Origin: Pseudomonas sp. TH10
Lineage (GTDB): Bacteria > Pseudomonadota > Gammaproteobacteria > Pseudomonadales > Pseudomonadaceae
DNA length: 40,170 nt
Assembly: GCF_016651255.1 (NCBI RefSeq)
Contig: NZ_JAEKEG010000146.1
Coordinates: 1 to 40,170 of the forward strand
Reading direction: 5' to 3'
How positions within the stretch are numbered: the first letter of the stretch is position 1; the number at the start of each line of letters is the position of its first letter. Of the stretch, positions 15,244-23,291 are shown one piece after another. The position numbers and the translations under genes were made by a program. The notes under the pieces were generated by a model that saw nothing but the letters and a program-made list of their open reading frames with translations, was not told the DNA's origin and did not search any database.

Positions 15244-16011
15244 TGTTAATGGTCGATATTGTCATTCTTTGTGTGTTCGCCTCGCCGCTGGCCTGATTGA
15301 TGCGGCGGTGGGCGGCGGCGGCCTGATCCAGATACCCGCGTTGTTCAACGTGCTGCCTGCCGCACCACCGGCTGCGCTGCTGGGCACCAACAAGGTCGCG
15401 GCCGCGTTCGGCACCGCATTCGCGGCCAGGTCCTTCGTGCGCAAGGTGGTGATCAACTGGGGGCTGGTGATTCCAGCCGCTTGCGCCGCCTTTGTCATGG
15501 CCTTCTTCGGCGCGGCCACGGTTTCGTTCGTGCCCCAGTCGGTGATGCGCCCGACGGTGTTGGTATTGATCGTGGTGATGGCGATCTACACCTTCTGTAA
15601 AAAGGACTTCGGCGCCCTGCACACCCCACACACATCGGTATCCGGCAGAAGTGGCTGGCGGTCGTCATCGGCGGTGCCATCGGTTTCTACGACGGGCTGT
15701 TCGGCCCTGGCACCGGTTCCTTCCTGATCTTCCTGTTTATCCGCTGCTTCGCCTTCGACTTCCTGCACGCCTCGGCGTCGGCCAAGCTGGTGAACATCGC
15801 GACCAACGTGGCGGCGCTGATGTTCTTCATCCCGACAGGTAACGTGCTGTACCTGATCGCCCTCCCCATGGCGGTCTTCAACATCCTGGGAGCGTTGACC
15901 GGCACCTGGCTGGCGGTGCGTAAAGGCGTGCCCTTTGTCCGGGCGCTGTTTCTGGTGTTGCTGGTGATGCTGATCAGCAAACTGTCCTACGACCTGCTAC
16001 TGAAAATCTGA
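15243..16011 (+). pseudogene. TSUP (TauE/SafE/YfcA) membrane exporter with two frameshifts
   Basis: It starts in the TGATG overlap with the oxygenase gene (ATG at 15243 or 15249, MVDIVILCVFA). One T appears to be missing at 15282; with it the protein reads FAFAAGLIDAAVGGGGLIQ, the first TSUP signature. A second lesion lies in a CA-repeat at 15624-15634, after which frame recovery gives KWLAVVIGGAIGFYDGLFG and PGTGSFLIFLF, the second signature of this two-repeat family. The repaired protein would have about 255 aa and seven or eight membrane helices, and would move sulfur compounds or small organic anions out of the cell. The coupling to the oxygenase suggests export of its product, which is inference. 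Confidence 0.82.
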
Positions 16012-16020
16012 GGAAAGCCC

Positions 16021-16499
16021 ATGCAGCCCATGTTTGATCGCCTGGTGGCGCTACTCGATGCCCACGCCGCCACCTATCGGGTGTTGATGCACGATGCCGA
16101 GGGGCAGTCGGCGCGGGTCGCCGAACTGCGGGGCACCGAACCCGGCCAAGGCGCCAAAGCCATGCTCTGCTCGCTAAAGGGTCAGGCCGAACCCTACGCC
16201 CTGGTGATACTGCCAGGGGACCAGAGGCTCGATATGAAGAAAGTCGGCGCGGCCCTGGGCGGAAAAAAGCCGAGCTGGTCAACGCGCAAACGGCCATGCA
16301 GTTGACCGGGTGCAGGATCGGCGCCATCCCTCCGTTTACCTTCGATGAGCGGATTCAATTGATCGTCGACCCGTCCCTGACCACGGGCTACGGCGAAATC
16401 GCCTTCAACGCCGGTCGGCTGGATGCATCAATGGTGCTCGATACGCAGGATTACCTGTCGATTGCCAAACCCCGGTTGGTGGATATCCGCCAGGGTTGA
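16021..16499 (+). pseudogene. YbaK/ProX-type aminoacyl-tRNA deacylase, frameshifted
   Basis: An approximately 159-aa trans-editing protein if one base is added at the A6 run 16263-16268, giving GGKKAELVNAQTAMQLTG. Family marks are GAKAMLCSLKG with the invariant Lys, GCRIGAIPPF, and NAGRLDASMVL near the C-terminus. YbaK-like enzymes hydrolyse wrongly charged aminoacyl-tRNAs in the cytoplasm. The start ATG is 9 nt after the exporter stop, with GAGGAAAG as ribosome site, so it is the third gene of the LysR-linked block. Together with an amino-acid oxygenase it could protect the cell from misuse of a hydroxylated amino acid. Confidence 0.82.
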
Positions 16500-16572
16500 T
16501 CACCGGTGGGCAGGGTTGCGACGAAAGCCAAGAACGCCGCAAGGTGTCAGGTGTTATGCGTTATCGTTAGCA

Positions 16573-16600
16573 ACCATTGCGAGCAAGCTCGCGCCTGCAA
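16573..16600. repeat. Degenerate REP unit
   Basis: TTGCGAGCAAGCTCGCGCC is a single self-complementary REP core just before the 328-aa gene, so it lies in that gene's leader. Confidence 0.6.
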
Positions 16601-16615
16601 GGACCTGAGCCCACC

Positions 16616-17602
16616 ATGAAATTCGACCTCGCCTACTGCCTCAGCCTCGACACCAAGCTGTCGATCTATGACGTGCGCGATTTGAATTTCGACGAGACGA
16701 TGGCCTTCGATTCCGCCAAGGAACACTTCCAGTGCCCTAACGATGCTTGCCGGGCGGCATTTGATGCGGCGAATGTGTTGACGACGTTCAACGCCAAAAA
16801 CGTGAACTACGTTCGCACCCCGCATTTCAAGAACACACCCGGCACCCGCCATGTTGCAGATTGCCCTTACGTCAGTCTCAAGTCGGCGGCGCCAGGGGTA
16901 GACGGGGTGGAAGGAGATGACAGTCGGGAGGAACATTTCCCATCCGAGCTGTTACTCACTCGGCGGCAGTACGTGCGTAAACCGCCGAGCCCGGCCTTGG
17001 CTCCGGATGCAGTGCGCAACACTCCGAAAGCACCTTCGGCCGCTGACCATGGCGAACACCCAAGCAACGATTCGGCGCCGGACAAGACCAGTGTGTTTGC
17101 GCATCCGGTGGAGTGTTTTGTGTCCAACTTCGCCGACAAGGAGTTGCTCAAGCGGATGCCGTTGAAGGTTGGCGAGCATTCGGCGCCGTACAGTTCGTTC
17201 TTCAAGAAGATCGAGTATCTGACGGACAACAAGGGGCTGATTTACTGGGGGCGGATCAAGAAGATCGAGGACTTCCACAGTGCCAGTTTTCGTATCGATT
17301 TCGAGGACAAGGTCTGGTTCAAGAAGCCCGAGGACAGTAAGAAGAAGCCGTATCCGGTCAGCGTTTATCTGAACAAGAAACTGATCGACAACTACCGCAA
17401 GCGCAAGGCGTTTCTGGAGGAGATCAAGCACGCGGTGGATAGCGACAAGGCGTTGTTCTGTTTCTTCTATGGGGTGACGCCGGAGTTGAAGCAGGTGCCC
17501 GGCAAGAAGAACCCCGAAAAGCCTTTCGAGGTCTTCAATGCCGATATCGAGAACCTGGATCACTTCATCGTTCGGGAAGCGCCGGGGCTGGCTGAGAAGT
17601 AA
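16616..17602 (+). CDS. Uncharacterised 328-aa protein with CoiA-like Cys/His N-terminus
   Basis: Residues ~40-85 hold CPNDACRAAFD, then PHFKNTPGTRHVADCPY, a C-x4-C ... H ... H-x3-C layout. This resembles the putative zinc part at the start of competence CoiA-like proteins. A charged, disordered linker follows (~88-150). The C-terminal half (~155-325) is beta-rich, with YSSFFKKIEYLTDNKGLIYW and FRIDFEDKVWFKKPEDSKKK, and may be an OB-like nucleic-acid-binding fold; that reading is only pattern-based. I do not recognise a named family. The frame is intact. It lies between the broken YbaK gene and a convergent exporter gene, without an operon partner. The start ATG at 16616 follows a REP core. 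Confidence 0.75.
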   Translation: MKFDLAYCLSLDTKLSIYDVRDLNFDETMAFDSAKEHFQCPNDACRAAFDAANVLTTFNAKNVNYVRTPHFKNTPGTRHVADCPYVSLKSAAPGVDGVEGDDSREEHFPSELLLTRRQYVRKPPSPALAPDAVRNTPKAPSAADHGEHPSNDSAPDKTSVFAHPVECFVSNFADKELLKRMPLKVGEHSAPYSSFFKKIEYLTDNKGLIYWGRIKKIEDFHSASFRIDFEDKVWFKKPEDSKKKPYPVSVYLNKKLIDNYRKRKAFLEEIKHAVDSDKALFCFFYGVTPELKQVPGKKNPEKPFEVFNADIENLDHFIVREAPGLAEK

Positions 17603-17608
17603 CTCAAC

Positions 17609-18414
17609 CTACCCGAGACACATCCCCAGCATCACCAAAACCAGCAGGCCAATGTAAACACGCGCATGAACTCGATCGGCAATTCTCCCGATCCAGGGCG
17701 CGGCCAATCGAATCCCCAACAACGACCCCAGCGTCAAAACCGCAAACGCCAGCACATCCACATAACCCATAAATCCAGGTCCCAAATCGAGCTTAGCCAT
17801 CGCCATATAAGTGACTGTCCCGGCAAGGGCCACGGGTAAGCTCAGCGGGTTCGCCATGGAGGTCGCCTGGCTCATGCTTAGCCCGCATCGCCGCAGCAGT
17901 GGCACAGTCATGACGCTGCCGCCTACGCCGAGAAAGGTCGCAATGGCGCCGATGCCTACGCCGCCTGCGGACACTTCTGCCCTCTCCAACCGTCGTGGCA
18001 TTCGGTTCTCGGCATGGGAAAGAAATCCGCGTCTGAACAGGCAGTCGACGATTGTCACGACCAGGTAGGCGATGAAGGCATATCGAATAACTGCGCCGCT
18101 GACCCACATGGCGGCGACAGCGCCGACTATCGCGCCCAGCCCAATAAATCCAGCCAATGGCCACAGGTAATGGCCAATCAGGTTGCCGGCGCGCCAGTGT
18201 TTTGCGGTGGCGACCAGGGCGTTTACGATCATTACGCAGGTGGAAGTGGCAACGGCAATGTGCATGGCCGCTTGGCCGATGGGGAGTCGGCGCCGTGGCT
18301 GGCGGTGAGCAGGCGATAGAGCAGCGGCACGACGACGAAGCCGCCGCCGAAGCCGAACAGCACGGCGGTGATGCCGGTCAGGCAGCCGAAGCATGTGAGC
18401 AAGAGGTAGAACAT
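17609..18414 (-). pseudogene. Second TSUP-family membrane exporter, one frameshift
   Basis: The ATG at 18414 (MFYLLLTCFGCLTGITAVLF, with GFGGGFVVVP after it) has an AGGA site. The frame fails at a G4 run on the plus strand (18281-18284). Adding one base gives DSPIGQAAMHIAVATSTCVM and continuity to the stop at 17609, about 268 aa with eight hydrophobic segments. The second repeat signature, TFLGVGGSVMTVPLL, is present. It would export sulfite-like or organic anions across the inner membrane. It is divergent from the AraC gene at 18525, which is a likely regulator. Confidence 0.82.
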
Positions 18415-18524
18415 TTCGCGGCGTCCTTGAAGGGCAGCGCTCGAAGATAGAGCGGCATGGCTTGGCCTGCTTCAGCAAGTCAGCCAATAATGTTTGCGTT
18501 TACGCCAAAAATGGACGTTGTTCG

Positions 18525-19292
18525 ATGCGCAATGTTTCGATTGAAGTACTGGACGACACGCCGCGAGCGGTGGTGGCGACGGGTACGGATTATTCCTACG
18601 GCTATTTGCTACCTCGTCATATACACCGTCGGGCACAGCTGTTGTATGGCGCTACCGGGGTGATGCAGGTCAGCACGCGCGAGGGCAACTGGGTGGTGCC
18701 ACCCCAAAGAGCGGTGTGGATTCCGGCGGGTGTGGCCCATGAGGTGCTGATGCTCGGGGTGAGCACACGCAGCCTCTACGTCGAGCCCGCCGCCGTCGAT
18801 TTAGGTCCCCGGTGCCAGGTGCTGGGTGTTTCGCCCTTGATGCGCAATTTGCTGCTGGAGGCGGTGGAAATGCCCCTGGAGTATGACGAGCGCGGGCGCG
18901 ATGGCGTGTTGATCGAGTTGTTGCTGCACGAACTGCGCAGCTGCGCGCGCCTGCCGTTGCACATTCCGCTGCCGGTCGAGCCCAGGTTGCTCGCGCTCTG
19001 TCAGAGTTTTCTGCATCAACCCAATGCGCATCAAACACCGCAAGAGTGGGCGGATCAGTTGCACGTAAGCTTGCGCACCTTCAATCGACTCTTCCGCCAT
19101 CAGACCGGGCTGAATTTCAGCCAGTGGCGCCAGCGCGCCTGCGTGGTACTCGCGCTGGCACGGCTGGCAGCGGGCGAAGCCGTGACGCGGATTGCATTGG
19201 ACTTCGGTTATGAGAGCCCAGCGGCGTTCTCGACGATGTTTCGGCGAGTGTTGGGGCAGGCACCGTCCGTCTGGTTGGAGCCGCTAAATTAG
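18525..19292 (+). CDS. AraC-family transcriptional regulator with cupin N-terminus
   Basis: A 255-aa regulator. The N-terminal half is a cupin-like sensing domain (HIHRRAQLLYGATGVMQVST, then VPPQRAVWIPAGVAHEV). The C-terminal ~100 residues hold two helix-turn-helix motifs (EWADQLHVSLRTFNRLFR and VTRIALDFGYESPAAFSTMF). The ATG at 18525 was preferred because MRNVSIEVLDDTPRAVVATG is the usual N-terminus of this subgroup; a longer frame begins at 18462. It is divergent from the exporter at 17609-18414 and probably controls it. Confidence 0.9.
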   Translation: MRNVSIEVLDDTPRAVVATGTDYSYGYLLPRHIHRRAQLLYGATGVMQVSTREGNWVVPPQRAVWIPAGVAHEVLMLGVSTRSLYVEPAAVDLGPRCQVLGVSPLMRNLLLEAVEMPLEYDERGRDGVLIELLLHELRSCARLPLHIPLPVEPRLLALCQSFLHQPNAHQTPQEWADQLHVSLRTFNRLFRHQTGLNFSQWRQRACVVLALARLAAGEAVTRIALDFGYESPAAFSTMFRRVLGQAPSVWLEPLN

Positions 19293-19311
19293 GGCAAATC
19301 AAAAAATGCGT

Positions 19312-19347
19312 TTGATCCCGGCCGAAAACAACTGTACAAAAACACAG
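19312..19347 (+). promoter_or_regulatory. Promoter overlapped by a LexA-type SOS box
   Basis: A -35 TTGATC (19312-19317) and a -10 TACAAA (19335-19340) are 17 nt apart. The -10 lies inside CTGT-ACAAAAAC-ACAG (19332-19347), which fits the LexA pattern CTGT-N8-ACAG exactly at its ends. The next gene starts at 19386. Confidence 0.6.
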
Positions 19348-19385
19348 TACATTTTCCATCAGCACTCTTGAGCCCGGAGCACACC

Positions 19386-19703
19386 ATGGCCTCTCTTGCG
19401 ATGAATCACATCCTCGAACGCATTGCCCTTTTCCAGTTCACCCCGACGCACTGCCTCCAGGCCCGAGCAATGCTGGGCTGGAGCGTGGATCAGCTGTCGC
19501 GGGAGGCCGAGGTTTCGGCGGAAGACATTCAACGATTCGAGAATCAGCAGCCGGTGCTGGATGTCACGCGGCTGGCGTTGGCCTATCGGTTTGAGTCGCA
19601 AGGGTTGGCGTTCTTCCCGGGTTTTGCGCCGGGTCGGGGTATGAATGTGCGCGGGTCGACGCCCAATCCTGTGGGTCGGGCGGATTATGCGATGGTTGAG
19701 TGA
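19386..19703 (+). CDS. Small XRE-type helix-turn-helix protein
   Basis: A 105-aa protein whose middle holds a helix-turn-helix (QARAMLGWSVDQLSREAEVS then AEDIQRFENQ), the Cro/XRE pattern. The C-terminal part ends in a Gly/Pro-rich tail. GGAG lies 7 nt before the ATG at 19386. It stands alone, with a likely LexA box over its promoter, so it may be induced by DNA damage. The target is unknown. It is not an antitoxin by context, because the broken toxin gene that follows has its own antitoxin downstream. Confidence 0.82.
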   Translation: MASLAMNHILERIALFQFTPTHCLQARAMLGWSVDQLSREAEVSAEDIQRFENQQPVLDVTRLALAYRFESQGLAFFPGFAPGRGMNVRGSTPNPVGRADYAMVE

Positions 19704-19720
19704 GCGATCATGGATTGACG

Positions 19721-19747
19721 AATATCCCAATATAGGTATATTTTTAT
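19721..19747. promoter_or_regulatory. AT-rich dyad ahead of the toxin remnant
   Basis: AATATCCCAATATAGGTATA followed by TTTTTATATG contains nested AT-rich symmetric arms directly before the start codon. It fits an operator/promoter of the toxin-antitoxin pair. Confidence 0.4.
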
Positions 19748-19938
19748 ATGAGCACAAGGAAGTCGCTCCTGTGGGCTCGTGCGGTCTACACAGTGAGATT
19801 TGGCAATGCCATCTACGTTCTGCACTGCTTTCAAAAAAGTCATCTTCGGGAATTAAAACGGCGCAGAGCGACGTCGAATTAATCAGAACGAGACTCCAGG
19901 CAGAGCAGGCTCACGCAAAAGGATCGAAAAATGATTGA
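19748..19938 (+). pseudogene. Gp49/RelE-type toxin with an internal deletion and a frameshift
   Basis: Reading MSTRKSLLW then ARAVYTVRFGNAIYVLHCFQ, the first nine residues look like the start of a Gp49-type toxin, and the rest matches only its C-terminal half. About 60 residues that normally lie between seem to be deleted. An A6 run (19833-19838) then breaks the frame. One more A restores QKKSSSGIKTAQSDVELIRT to the stop at 19938, which overlaps the antitoxin start. A piece of REP-like sequence (GTCGCTCCTGTGGGCTCG) is embedded at the deletion point. The product is certainly inactive. Confidence 0.78.
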
Positions 19939-20293
19939 AATTGAAAAAAGCAGCGGCAACGTATACGAAGACATCGGGACACCCGAAGCCAGTGAAATGC
20001 AGGTCAAATCCCAGTTGGCGGCGAAGATTGGCGAGATCATCAAGGCCCGGCATTTGACCCAAGTTCAAGCGGCCGAAATTCTAGGGCTGACACAGCCTAA
20101 GCTTTCGCAAATGCTGCGAGGAAAGTTTCGTGGCATCAGCGAGTCCAAGATGATGGACTGCCTGTTATTACTCGGGCGAGATGTGCAGATCGTTATCAAG
20201 TCAGCCCCCGCTCAAGGAAAGAGGGCCGAATTGAAGTGGTATTCGCCTGAAGACTACACATTCACCAACCGTGCGATGACGGATGGCCAGTGA
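19931..20293 (+). CDS. XRE-family antitoxin partner of a Gp49-type toxin
   Basis: A 120-aa antitoxin. Residues ~30-90 hold the HTH_37 type helix-turn-helix (HLTQVQAAEILGLTQPKLSQ, then RGKFRGISESKMMDCLLLLG). The first ~25 residues are an acidic tail. The start ATG overlaps the end of the toxin reading frame, the normal arrangement for this pair. The antitoxin is intact while the toxin is internally deleted, so it is now an orphan DNA-binding protein that may still act on the upstream AT-rich dyad or on related systems. Confidence 0.88.
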   Translation: MIEIEKSSGNVYEDIGTPEASEMQVKSQLAAKIGEIIKARHLTQVQAAEILGLTQPKLSQMLRGKFRGISESKMMDCLLLLGRDVQIVIKSAPAQGKRAELKWYSPEDYTFTNRAMTDGQ

Positions 20294-20390
20294 CAGAACT
20301 CACTGACTCGCCAGCCTGCCGAGACTGTTCAGAACTGCATCATCACCGTTCCTCAGATCACGTACGAATACTCACTTCAAGCCGTAGCTT

Positions 20391-21437
20391 TTACCCCGGG
20401 CTTTGTTGGTTCTGGTAAACCGGCTGCTCGACTTCGTACCACCAGGCTTCCCCGCGACAAGGTTGCTTCAGGTTAAACGCCTCCCCCATCTGCGGCGTGG
20501 TGATGGAAACGCTGCGTTCCCAAGCCAGCGCCAGAATCCGGTCAAACGGTTCATGCCAGGCATGCATCGCCAGGTCGAACGTGCCGTTGTGGATCGGAAA
20601 CAACCACCGTCCTTTAAGGTCGATGTGCGCTTGCAGGGTTTCTTCGGGCTGCATGTGCACGTGCGGCCATTCGACGTTGTAGGCGCCGGTTTCCATCAGG
20701 GTCAGGTCGAAAGGTCCGTACTGTTCGCCGATGCGCTTGAAGCCGTCGAAGTAACCGCTGTCGCCGCTGAAGAAGATTCGCGTATCGCCGTCGATCATCA
20801 CCCACGACGCCCACAACGTGCTGTTGCCATCGAACAGGCCACGGCCGGAGAAGTGCTGCGACGGTGTGGCGACAAAGCGTATGCCGGCGATTTCGGTGCC
20901 CTGCCACCAGTCCAGTTGTCGCACCTTGCTGGCATCGACTCCCCACTTGATCAGCGTATCGCCAACCCCCAGTGGGGTCAGGAAGTAGTTGGTTTTGGCG
21001 GCCAACTGCAACACAGCTGGATAGTCGAGGTGATCGTAGTGGTTGTGCGACAGGATCACCGCTTCGATCGGCGGTAGTTGGTCGATGCTGATCGGCGGCT
21101 GGTGAAAGCGTTTCGGCCCAGCCCACTGCACCGGAGAGGCGCGCTCGGCGAAGACCGGGTCGGTGATGAAGAACTTGTCGCGCATTTTCAGCAGCAGGGT
21201 CGAATGACCGAGACGATAGATGCTGTGGTTCGGGGCAGCCAGCAAGTCCTCACGGGTCAAAGCCTGGACCGGAATCGCTGCGGCTGGACGGGTATCGCGC
21301 GGTTTATGGAAGATCATGTTCCACATGATGCGCAGCATTTTGCGCAGACCTTCGCGCTGCACCGGCGCATGGTTACGGAACAGTCCTTGATCCTGCCGCG
21401 AGGCTTCAGGTGTGGAAGCGGAATTTGAGTTGGCCAT
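20391..21437 (-). CDS. Metallo-beta-lactamase-fold hydrolase of the NAPE-PLD/UlaG-like group
   Basis: A 348-aa cytoplasmic hydrolase. The zinc motif is SHNHYDHLD (H131, H133, D135, H136), with GHSTLLLKM ahead of it, a third His in TPSQHFSGRG, and a later FSGDSGY that carries the bridging Asp. The C-terminal His is in IPIHNGTFDLAMH. The group includes N-acyl-phosphatidylethanolamine phospholipase D and similar phosphodiesterases; the substrate here is unknown. It is divergent from a TetR regulator at 21653, which probably represses it. Confidence 0.9.
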   Translation of the reverse strand: MANSNSASTPEASRQDQGLFRNHAPVQREGLRKMLRIMWNMIFHKPRDTRPAAAIPVQALTREDLLAAPNHSIYRLGHSTLLLKMRDKFFITDPVFAERASPVQWAGPKRFHQPPISIDQLPPIEAVILSHNHYDHLDYPAVLQLAAKTNYFLTPLGVGDTLIKWGVDASKVRQLDWWQGTEIAGIRFVATPSQHFSGRGLFDGNSTLWASWVMIDGDTRIFFSGDSGYFDGFKRIGEQYGPFDLTLMETGAYNVEWPHVHMQPEETLQAHIDLKGRWLFPIHNGTFDLAMHAWHEPFDRILALAWERSVSITTPQMGEAFNLKQPCRGEAWWYEVEQPVYQNQQSPG

Positions 21438-21557
21438 GTCTGAGTGACTCCAGAAAAACCGCGCAATTCACGGCTTTCCACGCTGGGACGATGAATGGCC
21501 ATGGCTGCACGCAGTGGCCGAACGTTCTGTTTTTTAAGTTGCGAGGATTAACGCAAC

Positions 21558-21627
21558 ATTACACTGCTCGGTGTAGTTTCTAGGTTGCATCAAAGTAGAT
21601 GACAAGTAAACTACCAAGTGTAATTTC
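21558..21627. promoter_or_regulatory. Repeated elements between the MBL and TetR genes
   Basis: GTGTAGTTTC (21571-21580) and GTGTAATTTC (21618-21627) are near-identical direct repeats, and each has an inverted partner (ATTACAC at 21558-21564, AAACTAC at 21608-21614). They lie in the divergent intergenic region and are good candidates for TetR operators. Confidence 0.5.
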
Positions 21628-21652
21628 CACTTTTCTCTGCCGAAGCGTACTT

Positions 21653-22264
21653 ATGACAGCTCCACAGCGACTCACCGAGCGAAAACGCGAAGCGATCATT
21701 CAAGCGGCGATTGCCGAATTCCGTGCCAACGGTTTCGAAATCACCAGCATGGACAAGATCGCAGCCACTGCCGGCGTGTCGAAGCGCACGGTGTACAACC
21801 ACTTCCCGAGCAAGGAGGAGTTGTTCGCCGAAATCCTCAATCAATTGTGGGCGCGGATCAGCGCAGAGATGACCGCGGTCTATTGCCCAGACCAGCCACT
21901 GCGCGAGCAGTTGCAGCAGATGTTGCTCGCCAAGTTGCAGATGATGGCCGACGACAATTTCATGGGCCTGGCACGCGTGGCAATTGCCGCGACTATCCAT
22001 TCCCCGGAGCGCGCGCAGAACATGGTGGCGCGCATGGGCGAACGCGAGGAAGGTTTGACCGTGTGGATCAGAGCCGCGCAGGCAGACGGCCGACTCAAAC
22101 CCGTGGATCCCGAGTTCGCCGCCCAGCAAGTGCAGGGGTTGCTGAAGTCCTTCGCGTTCTGGCCGCAGATCTCCATGGGTTTGCCGAGCATTGAGGCCGC
22201 GATGCAGGACCAGGTGGTGGATTCGGCCCTGGACATGTTCCTGGCCTGTTATCAGCTGGCATAA
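21653..22264 (+). CDS. TetR-family transcriptional regulator
   Basis: A 203-aa regulator. The N-terminal TetR helix-turn-helix is clear (IIQAAIAEFRANGFEITSMD, then IAATAGVSKRTVYNHFPSKE). The C-terminal domain resembles TetR_C_7/AefR-like ligand domains, with QQVQGLLKSFAFWPQ near the end. The ATG at 21653 (MTAPQRLTERKREAI) is the usual start; an earlier one at 21599 has no support. It is divergent from the MBL hydrolase gene, with repeated motifs between them. Confidence 0.92.
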   Translation: MTAPQRLTERKREAIIQAAIAEFRANGFEITSMDKIAATAGVSKRTVYNHFPSKEELFAEILNQLWARISAEMTAVYCPDQPLREQLQQMLLAKLQMMADDNFMGLARVAIAATIHSPERAQNMVARMGEREEGLTVWIRAAQADGRLKPVDPEFAAQQVQGLLKSFAFWPQISMGLPSIEAAMQDQVVDSALDMFLACYQLA

Positions 22265-22389
22265 TTGACAAGGTCTGACCGCTGGTCAACGTTGCGCTGA
22301 CGCGGCATGAAACTTCGCGATGTGTTTCAGAATGAAACCGGCGCCAGCGCTATAGTGTGGCTCTGTCCTAACGACCCGCAGAGAGCACC

Positions 22390-22929
22390 ATGACCACGAC
22401 GACTGATTCCAAACCCGCAGCCCCTGTCGATCACCTGCGGTTCCACCGCCGTCATGCTCACCTCGCCCCGACCTTTGGCAACGACAAGTTCGCCCTGCGC
22501 GCCGAGGCATTCGCGCGGTTCTTCGGTACCCCGACCTTTCTCGGCGCACAGACGCTGATCGTAGTGCTGTGGGTGTGCCTCAATGTATTTGGCGTGGCGC
22601 ACTTCGATCTGTATCCGTTCATCCTGCTCAACCTCGCGTTCAGCCTGCAGTCAGCCTACGCCGCGCCCTTGATTCTATTGGCCCAGACTCGCCAGGCAGC
22701 ACGGGACAAAGCCCAGTCGGATGCCGACGCCCAGCACCGCGAAGCACTGGCGGTGGCCAACACCGAGCGCCAGGCACAGGCCGCGCACAACTCCGCGCAG
22801 TTATTGGAATTGCTGGAACAGAACACTCGCCTGACCGAGATGACAAAAGCGCTGACCGAGCGCATCGAGAACCTCACTTCGCAAATGCACCAGCACCTTG
22901 TGCTCGAGCACCCGCCAACTAACAATTGA
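22390..22929 (+). CDS. DUF1003 membrane protein
   Basis: A 179-aa inner-membrane protein. The DUF1003 core is seen at about residues 35-100: FARFFGTPTFLGAQTLIVVL, then HFDLYPFILLNLAFSLQSAY and APLILLAQTRQA. Two hydrophobic segments are followed by a long charged coiled coil (~100-175, with REALAVANTERQAQAAHNSA). The function of DUF1003 is unknown. It stands alone; the upstream TATAGT at 22351-22356 may be its -10. Confidence 0.88.
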   Translation: MTTTTDSKPAAPVDHLRFHRRHAHLAPTFGNDKFALRAEAFARFFGTPTFLGAQTLIVVLWVCLNVFGVAHFDLYPFILLNLAFSLQSAYAAPLILLAQTRQAARDKAQSDADAQHREALAVANTERQAQAAHNSAQLLELLEQNTRLTEMTKALTERIENLTSQMHQHLVLEHPPTNN

Positions 22930-22964
22930 TCTGGCGGCTGGTCGGGCCACTTCGTCGGTACGCC

Positions 22965-23291
22965 TCAGCCCCGCACCAGACTCCGCACCGCGACAATCTC
23001 CGGCACTTCAACCTTGTGCAGGTAAACCCGCAACGGCTCGGTGATGTTGATGCGCTCATCAATGTGCTGGTCCAGCAGCAACTGAATCAGCTCGCGTTTC
23101 AACGTCATCGTCGTATCCGAAACCCGCGCCCAGACAAATTCACTGGCGGGAATAATGCCGTCGTCGGCCACGTCCATGCCGAACGAGTCTTCGCTGAAAC
23201 GCACGATGTACTGACCGGTCTTGCGGTTGAGGCCGACAAAACCCTTGAGGTCGTCGGCCGCCTGGCAGATGAGTTGGGAGGTGATGCGCAT
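22965..23291 (-). CDS. Uncharacterised 108-aa conserved Pseudomonas protein
   Basis: A short soluble protein without signal peptide, opening MRITSQLICQAADDLKGFVG. It is rich in beta-prone segments (KTGQYIVRFSEDSFGMDVAD). I do not recognise the family. The ATG at 23291 is preferred because GAGGTTT lies just upstream; longer in-frame starts lack one. It is divergent from glpQ, with about 220 nt between the two starts. Confidence 0.7.
   Translation of the reverse strand: MRITSQLICQAADDLKGFVGLNRKTGQYIVRFSEDSFGMDVADDGIIPASEFVWARVSDTTMTLKRELIQLLLDQHIDERINITEPLRVYLHKVEVPEIVAVRSLVRG

Noticed and set aside
19645..19938. A 97-residue plus-strand frame starting inside the XRE gene
   Set aside because: Only its last ~30 residues are real, being the C-terminus of the frameshifted toxin; the front is out-of-frame sequence.
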